Assembly (NCBI GenBank): GCA_959347345.1
Contig: OY365738.1
Location: 2,070,501-2,134,500, forward strand
Length of the DNA: 64,000 bases
Reading direction: 5' to 3'
Origin: an uncultured Amylibacter sp.
Lineage (GTDB): Bacteria > Pseudomonadota > Alphaproteobacteria > Rhodobacterales > Rhodobacteraceae
The notes below the pieces were generated by a model. That model made no database searches. It was not told where the DNA came from and worked only from the letters and a program-made list of their open reading frames with translations. The stretch's first letter is position 1. Each line of letters begins with the position of its first letter. The translations under genes and the position numbers were made by a program. This document shows positions 61,404-64,000 of this stretch, piece by piece.

Positions 61404-63144
61404 CAGACATGCTTTCTGGAATTCCAGCCATCAACGCGACCTTTTACACACGCTAAAAGCACGCTGGGCAGAGATGCCTGATGCCACAAAACAAACCATT
61501 GAAAAACGTATTTTGCAAGGGTATGAAAAAAGAGAATGGGAAAAACAAAATGAATATATTAAACGCAGGGATGGGCGCAGTCTTCAGCGTCTTGATTGGT
61601 TAAAAAATAATGGATGTTTTTTAAGTGCCGCTACAGAAAAAGAAATGGCACGATTAAAGAAAGCCAACCCTGAATATACGTCTGAATACGCTAAAAGTGC
61701 CGATAGGTCGCTTGAAGGTCGCGGTGGTTTGGTTCGTACAGATACCGAACATTCTGCGTTGCTTGAATTACCGCTTGCAGATATTTTGCCCAGGGCGGAA
61801 GAAAAAATGGGTAAGTCTGATAGTGTGCTTACAGAACATGATCCCTTCGCTGGCTTGTGTGAAACGCGCCCCGCTCGTGCCTTTGCTGCCCTGCGTTATG
61901 AAGTAAAACAGGGCAACCATCGCCCGTGGGCTTGGCGCAATTTTCTACAAAATGAAAAACGCAAAGATGACCCCGACCGTTTGAAAAATATCATTGCAGA
62001 GTCACTTGTCCGCTTGCCCGATAAAGCAACTGTGGAAATTATGTCTGCGTCAGCAAACTGGCTGTTGTCTGCATCAAAGAAATTGCCAACCTTTGGCATT
62101 CCTATTTTTGAACAGCTTACAAAACGGCTCATCAAACTTTTGCACGACAATCATGCGAGCGAAGATTTTGTAATGAAATCAAGCTATACAAACCGCGATT
62201 GGGGGACAGAGGCACTGAACCGCCCCGCCGGATATATTGCCCAAGCGTTGTTTCACGATCCGCGTAAGAATGGATTAAAAACAGGGCAAACTTTTCCTCG
62301 TGAATGGCTTAACCTTGTGGAAAGTGTGTTAAATTTGCCTGATGACCAAGGGCGTTATGCGCTGTTGTTTTTTACCCATAACCTGCATTGGTTTTATTAT
62401 GTTGATCCGCAATGGACGCATGATAATTTATTGCAACCTTTGTTTGATGGCAACCCAGATACAACCGAAGCTTGGTGGGCAGGGTATTCATGGGGTGTAA
62501 GGCAATCACCAGCCCCTGATTTGTTTGCCAAAATTAAACCCTATTTATTGGCGCGGGTGTTAGATAAAGATATCGAAAAAAGAAGTAGCGACAATATAAT
62601 GATACAACTGACTTTATTAAATTGGATGCCTAATGATAAAGATAAGGAGCGCATAACAGACGAGGAATTTCATAATATATTGCTTTATGCTGGCGATAAT
62701 TTTCGTGTAAGGGCTCTTTGGGAAATTGACTCATTTTGTGAAAAAGACGCAAACCCACCCTATTGGAAAAATAAACGATTGCATTTGCTTGAAAAGGTTT
62801 GGCCGCTTGAAAGACGGGTAAAGACTGCGCAAACTACGGCGCGGCTTATTGATCTTGCGTTTGATGATGAACGCGCATTCCCGCGTCTTGCCAAGGCTAT
62901 CCTTCCTCTGCTCGGCGAAATCACGCAAGGGCACATGTCGTTACCATACGGTGAGGATAAAAATAGCATCATTGATAAACACTCCGAAGCCGTCCTTGCA
63001 ATCCTGTATAAAGTGCTATCCGAAAGTGCCAACCAGTGGCCATATAAAATAGAAGACACACTTGACCGCATCGCCACCGCCGACCCCGAATTAACCCGCG
63101 ACCCTCGTTTCAAAGAATTGCAACGGCGGTGGGCTGCACGTTAA
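61396..63144 (+). CDS. DUF4020-like C-terminal partner of the SIR2 protein
   Basis: The 582-residue protein is helical and has no catalytic motif I recognise. Landmarks are AFWNSSHQRDLL near the start, ENEYI-like charged helices, SLEGRGGLVRTDTEHSALL near residue 100 and DPFAGLCETRPARAFAALR near 150. I recall a similar sequence as the C-terminal part (DUF4020) of longer SIR2-family proteins, so here it is probably the sensor or regulator half of one protein or complex. Its ATG overlaps the SIR2 stop by eight bases. The memory of the family is not certain and should be tested by search. Confidence 0.6.
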   Translation: MISRHAFWNSSHQRDLLHTLKARWAEMPDATKQTIEKRILQGYEKREWEKQNEYIKRRDGRSLQRLDWLKNNGCFLSAATEKEMARLKKANPEYTSEYAKSADRSLEGRGGLVRTDTEHSALLELPLADILPRAEEKMGKSDSVLTEHDPFAGLCETRPARAFAALRYEVKQGNHRPWAWRNFLQNEKRKDDPDRLKNIIAESLVRLPDKATVEIMSASANWLLSASKKLPTFGIPIFEQLTKRLIKLLHDNHASEDFVMKSSYTNRDWGTEALNRPAGYIAQALFHDPRKNGLKTGQTFPREWLNLVESVLNLPDDQGRYALLFFTHNLHWFYYVDPQWTHDNLLQPLFDGNPDTTEAWWAGYSWGVRQSPAPDLFAKIKPYLLARVLDKDIEKRSSDNIMIQLTLLNWMPNDKDKERITDEEFHNILLYAGDNFRVRALWEIDSFCEKDANPPYWKNKRLHLLEKVWPLERRVKTAQTTARLIDLAFDDERAFPRLAKAILPLLGEITQGHMSLPYGEDKNSIIDKHSEAVLAILYKVLSESANQWPYKIEDTLDRIATADPELTRDPRFKELQRRWAAR

Positions 63145-63190
63145 ACCCATATTTCACACCCCACCTTCCAATTGACCACCATTTACATAA

Positions 63191-63228
63191 TAAAACCTAT
63201 GGTAATTCGCGGCAATAGTCTTTACAAT
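63191..63228 (+). promoter_or_regulatory. shared island promoter element, copy 2 (SNF2 gene)
   Basis: TAAAACCTATGGTAAT at 63191-63206 repeats 59137-59152. TGGTAA (63200-63205), a 17-base spacer and TACAAT (63223-63228) give the same promoter geometry as copy 1. The SNF2 ATG at 63256 follows AAAAGGAAACC. The 111-base gap holds nothing else. Confidence 0.7.
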
Positions 63229-63255
63229 CATTAAGAAATTAAAAAAGGAAACCCT

Positions 63256-64000
63256 ATGACCACCAATTTCCATGCAAAATACTACGCCCATGATTTAACC
63301 AAAATCGGCCCCAGCACCAGCAGCGACAGATTATCCATGTCCTTGTTTGATGCCTGTGTTGATTTGAATCCTCACCAGATAGAGGCGGCGTTGTTCGCCG
63401 TGCGCTCGCCCATTTCCAAAGGTGTTATTCTGGCGGACGAGGTGGGGCTTGGCAAAACCATAGAGGCAGGCTTGGTTCTGTGCCAACTATGGGCCGAACA
63501 CAAACGAAAACTGTTAATTATCTGCCCTGCGTCTCTGCGCAAACAGTGGAGCTTTGAGCTACGCGAAAAATTTAACCTGCCAAGTGTTATTCTTGATGCC
63601 AAAACCTATAAGGACGCTACGCGCGCTGGCAAAAAGCACCCCTTTGAACAAGACTCCGTGGTGATAGCATCCTATAATTTTATCGCCAATCGTAAGGAAG
63701 AGGTGAAAGCAATAAACTGGGATTTGGTCACGATTGATGAAGCCCATAAACTGCGCAATTGCTATCGTGAAAGTAATAAAATTGGGCAAGCCGTTCGGCT
63801 CGCCACAGATGGGATTAAAAAAATCCTGCTGACGGCAACGCCGTTGCAAAACTCGCTGATGGAATTATACGGGTTGTGCTCGCTGATTGATGAGCGGATT
63901 TTCGGCGACCCCCTGTCGTTCAAATCGCAATATACAACGTCAAAGAGTGACTTGCCAGATTTGCGCGAAAGGCTGAAACCGTTTTGCAAACGCACCCTAC
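63256..64000 (+). CDS. SNF2/RapA-type helicase ATPase, partial at window end
   Basis: The first 248 residues of an SF2 SNF2-family ATPase are visible, open to the last base. Motifs: DEVGLGKTIEAGL (Walker A) at about 61-73, ICPASLRKQW (Ia) near 89, DEAH at about 160-163 in LVTIDEAHKLRN and LTATPLQN (III) at 192-199. This is the HepA/RapA-like branch often found in defence islands, where it is paired with nuclease or methylase genes; any such partner would lie outside the window. The gene has its own promoter, shared in sequence with the SIR2 gene. A clear ribosome site precedes the ATG. Confidence 0.87.
   Translation, partial: MTTNFHAKYYAHDLTKIGPSTSSDRLSMSLFDACVDLNPHQIEAALFAVRSPISKGVILADEVGLGKTIEAGLVLCQLWAEHKRKLLIICPASLRKQWSFELREKFNLPSVILDAKTYKDATRAGKKHPFEQDSVVIASYNFIANRKEEVKAINWDLVTIDEAHKLRNCYRESNKIGQAVRLATDGIKKILLTATPLQNSLMELYGLCSLIDERIFGDPLSFKSQYTTSKSDLPDLRERLKPFCKRTL

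Noticed and set aside
51171..64000. DISARM system (DUF1998 protein plus SNF2 helicase)
   Set aside because: No methyltransferase or phospholipase D-like gene is seen, and the DUF1998 domain is part of a full DEAD/DEAH helicase preceded by a DruH-like gene. A methylase beyond 64000 could reopen this.

Overview
The window looks like a chromosomal segment of an alphaproteobacterium, probably a marine or otherwise alga-associated one. The grounds are the gene families present: a polyol ABC operon with a SorC regulator of the Rhodobacter smo type, a fructose FrcBCA transporter, an HpsN-like member of the histidinol dehydrogenase family, a fused TctA-TctB tricarboxylate carrier, and an alginate locus laid out like the one around Atu3025 of Agrobacterium. 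G+C is close to half by eye. No rRNA, tRNA, CRISPR array, transposase or integrase was seen, so the lineage call rests on gene content alone.

Positions 1-47597 are nearly all small-molecule uptake and catabolism. (1) 1-8856, minus strand: a CUT1 sugar-type ABC transporter (ATPase, binding protein, two permeases) followed by an HpsN-like dehydrogenase, two double-domain NTF2/SnoaL-like proteins and a bicupin, with another NTF2-like gene divergent at 8997; the substrate is unknown. (2) 9976-16484: a polyol (mannitol/sorbitol) ABC operon with a polyol dehydrogenase and a fructokinase. (3) 16664-25634: one long operon with an ABC transporter, a GH63 glycosylglycerate hydrolase-like enzyme, a lyxose/mannose isomerase-like protein, a glycerate kinase, a HAD phosphatase and the SorC regulator. 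Regions 2 and 3 together could take a glycosylglycerate osmolyte to central metabolism. (4) 25881-28381: a LacI regulator with a TcuA-like flavoprotein. (5) 28459-31384: FrcBCA. (6) 31615-36714: TctC, fused TctAB, PrpF and TauE. (7) 36766-47597: MATE, mannonate dehydratase, KdgF, and an alginate operon with transporter, PL15 alginate lyase and DEH reductase.

Positions 47848-64000 are a separate block of large plus-strand genes that looks like an antiphage defence island: a DruH-like protein with a DUF1998 DEAD/DEAH helicase (resembling Druantia type III), a helicase IV-like UvrD protein carrying an inserted PD-(D/E)XK-like domain, a SIR2 protein, a DUF4020-like protein, and a SNF2-type ATPase cut off by the window end. 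The SIR2 and SNF2 genes share an almost identical upstream promoter element. Two genes here look interrupted: the UvrD zinc ribbon is cut by an in-frame TAA, and the SIR2 and DUF4020 parts are separated by a one-base shift at a G6 run.

A window-wide pattern is a strong hairpin just behind nearly every transporter binding-protein gene and before the next gene of its operon, which would give high expression of the binding protein and lower expression of the membrane parts.
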